Part shown: piece by piece, positions 5,300-5,440 of the stretch | How positions within the stretch are numbered: the stretch's first letter is position 1 | How the letters are laid out: every line of letters begins with the position of its first letter | From: Rhodothermales bacterium | Lineage (GTDB): Bacteria > Bacteroidota > Rhodothermia > Rhodothermales > UBA10348 | Direction: 5' to 3' | DNA length: 5,440 bases | Assembly (NCBI GenBank): GCA_013003255.1 | Contig: JABDJZ010000508.1 | Location: forward strand, 1 to 5,440 | Translations under genes and position numbers: made by a program | The notes under the pieces: generated by a model | Database searches by the model: none | What the model saw: only the letters and a program-made list of their open reading frames with translations | What the model was told of the DNA's origin: nothing

Positions 5300-5323
5300 G
5301 TTGAATAGCGGTGCCCCATTCAA
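5300..5323. repeat. Inverted repeat GTTGAA-N13-TTCAA, copy 2
   Basis: The symmetric arms are TTGAAT (5301-5306) and ATTCAA (5318-5323). With the preceding G the element has the same GTTGAA-N13-TTCAA layout as the copy at 5197, and the two agree at about 18 of 24 positions. The interiors share a C-rich right side. Confidence 0.5.
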
Positions 5324-5440
5324 TGCTGCCGTCCCTTGGGCCGGGCAGGCGGCGGCGCGGCGGCCTACCCCCAAGGCCTAACCGACAGGCTCGAGGCGGC
5401 CGCATCGGGCGCTGGGGATGTTTTCTCGCAAGGCGTGTCG

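Larger units (their letters stand above)
5015..5440. other. Gene-poor 426-bp region upstream of the beta-barrel gene
   Basis: I find no reading frame here that I would defend as a gene on either strand. The region should hold the promoter of the minus-strand operon, but I cannot identify one with confidence; a TATTTT on the minus strand near 5070-5075 is the only -10-like candidate. It contains three inverted repeats (listed separately) and a low-complexity GGC/GCG stretch around 5345-5365. The last 100 bp may be the edge of another gene, but no start codon supports this. Confidence 0.5.

Noticed and set aside
5021..5405. Small frames in the right intergenic region (78 codons plus, 62 codons minus)
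   Set aside because: Arg-rich, no motif, no ribosome-binding context; they look like chance frames in GC-rich DNA.
5309..5440. Possible partial gene at the right edge, plus frame with AYPQGLTDRLEAAASGAGDVF, or its mirror frame on the minus strand
   Set aside because: The plus frame opens after a TAG at 5306 but has no ATG or GTG start before the motif, only a TTG at 5336. GC at third codon positions is high on both strands, so direction cannot be decided. The neighbouring sequence would settle it.

Overview
The window is GC-rich bacterial DNA with compact, often overlapping genes. It looks chromosomal and comes from a Gram-negative (diderm) organism, because it encodes a predicted outer-membrane beta-barrel and a lipoprotein. 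None of the start codons has a convincing Shine-Dalgarno sequence in front of it. That, together with the gene content, would fit a Bacteroidota/Rhodothermota-like lineage, but this placement is a weak inference.

Left edge (1-517, minus strand): a small basic protein of a kind I recognise from memory as the upstream partner of AbiEii-like nucleotidyltransferase toxins. It is followed directly by an in-frame stop and then the C-terminal part of such a nucleotidyltransferase. The N-terminal half, which should carry the GS and DxD catalytic motifs, is absent, so this looks like a decayed toxin-antitoxin-type locus. A perfect 19-bp palindrome (523-541) sits just upstream, in the divergent intergenic space.

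Centre (606-3354, plus strand): four co-directional genes forming a membrane-lipid module. In order they encode a four-helix ArnE/EamA-like half-transporter, a CdsA-type phosphatidate cytidylyltransferase, a PlsC-type acyltransferase and a CDP-alcohol phosphatidyltransferase resembling E. coli YnbA. The last three overlap or abut. Together they could acylate lysophosphatidate, activate phosphatidate to CDP-diacylglycerol and transfer it to an unknown alcohol, with the small transporter possibly moving a lipid product or intermediate. The YnbA-like enzyme has Asn in place of two of the four motif aspartates and Val in place of the motif Arg.

Right part (3345-5014, minus strand): a convergent two-gene operon encoding a predicted outer-membrane beta-barrel of DUF6268 type and an alpha/beta-hydrolase-fold lipoprotein whose nucleophile elbow has Ile instead of Ser. 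The two are coupled by a GTGA overlap. The lipoprotein gene and the YnbA-like gene end inside one 10-bp palindrome that contains both stop codons.

Right edge (5015-5440): no convincing gene. It contains three inverted repeats. Two of them share the form GTTGAA-N13-TTCAA and lie 103 bp apart.
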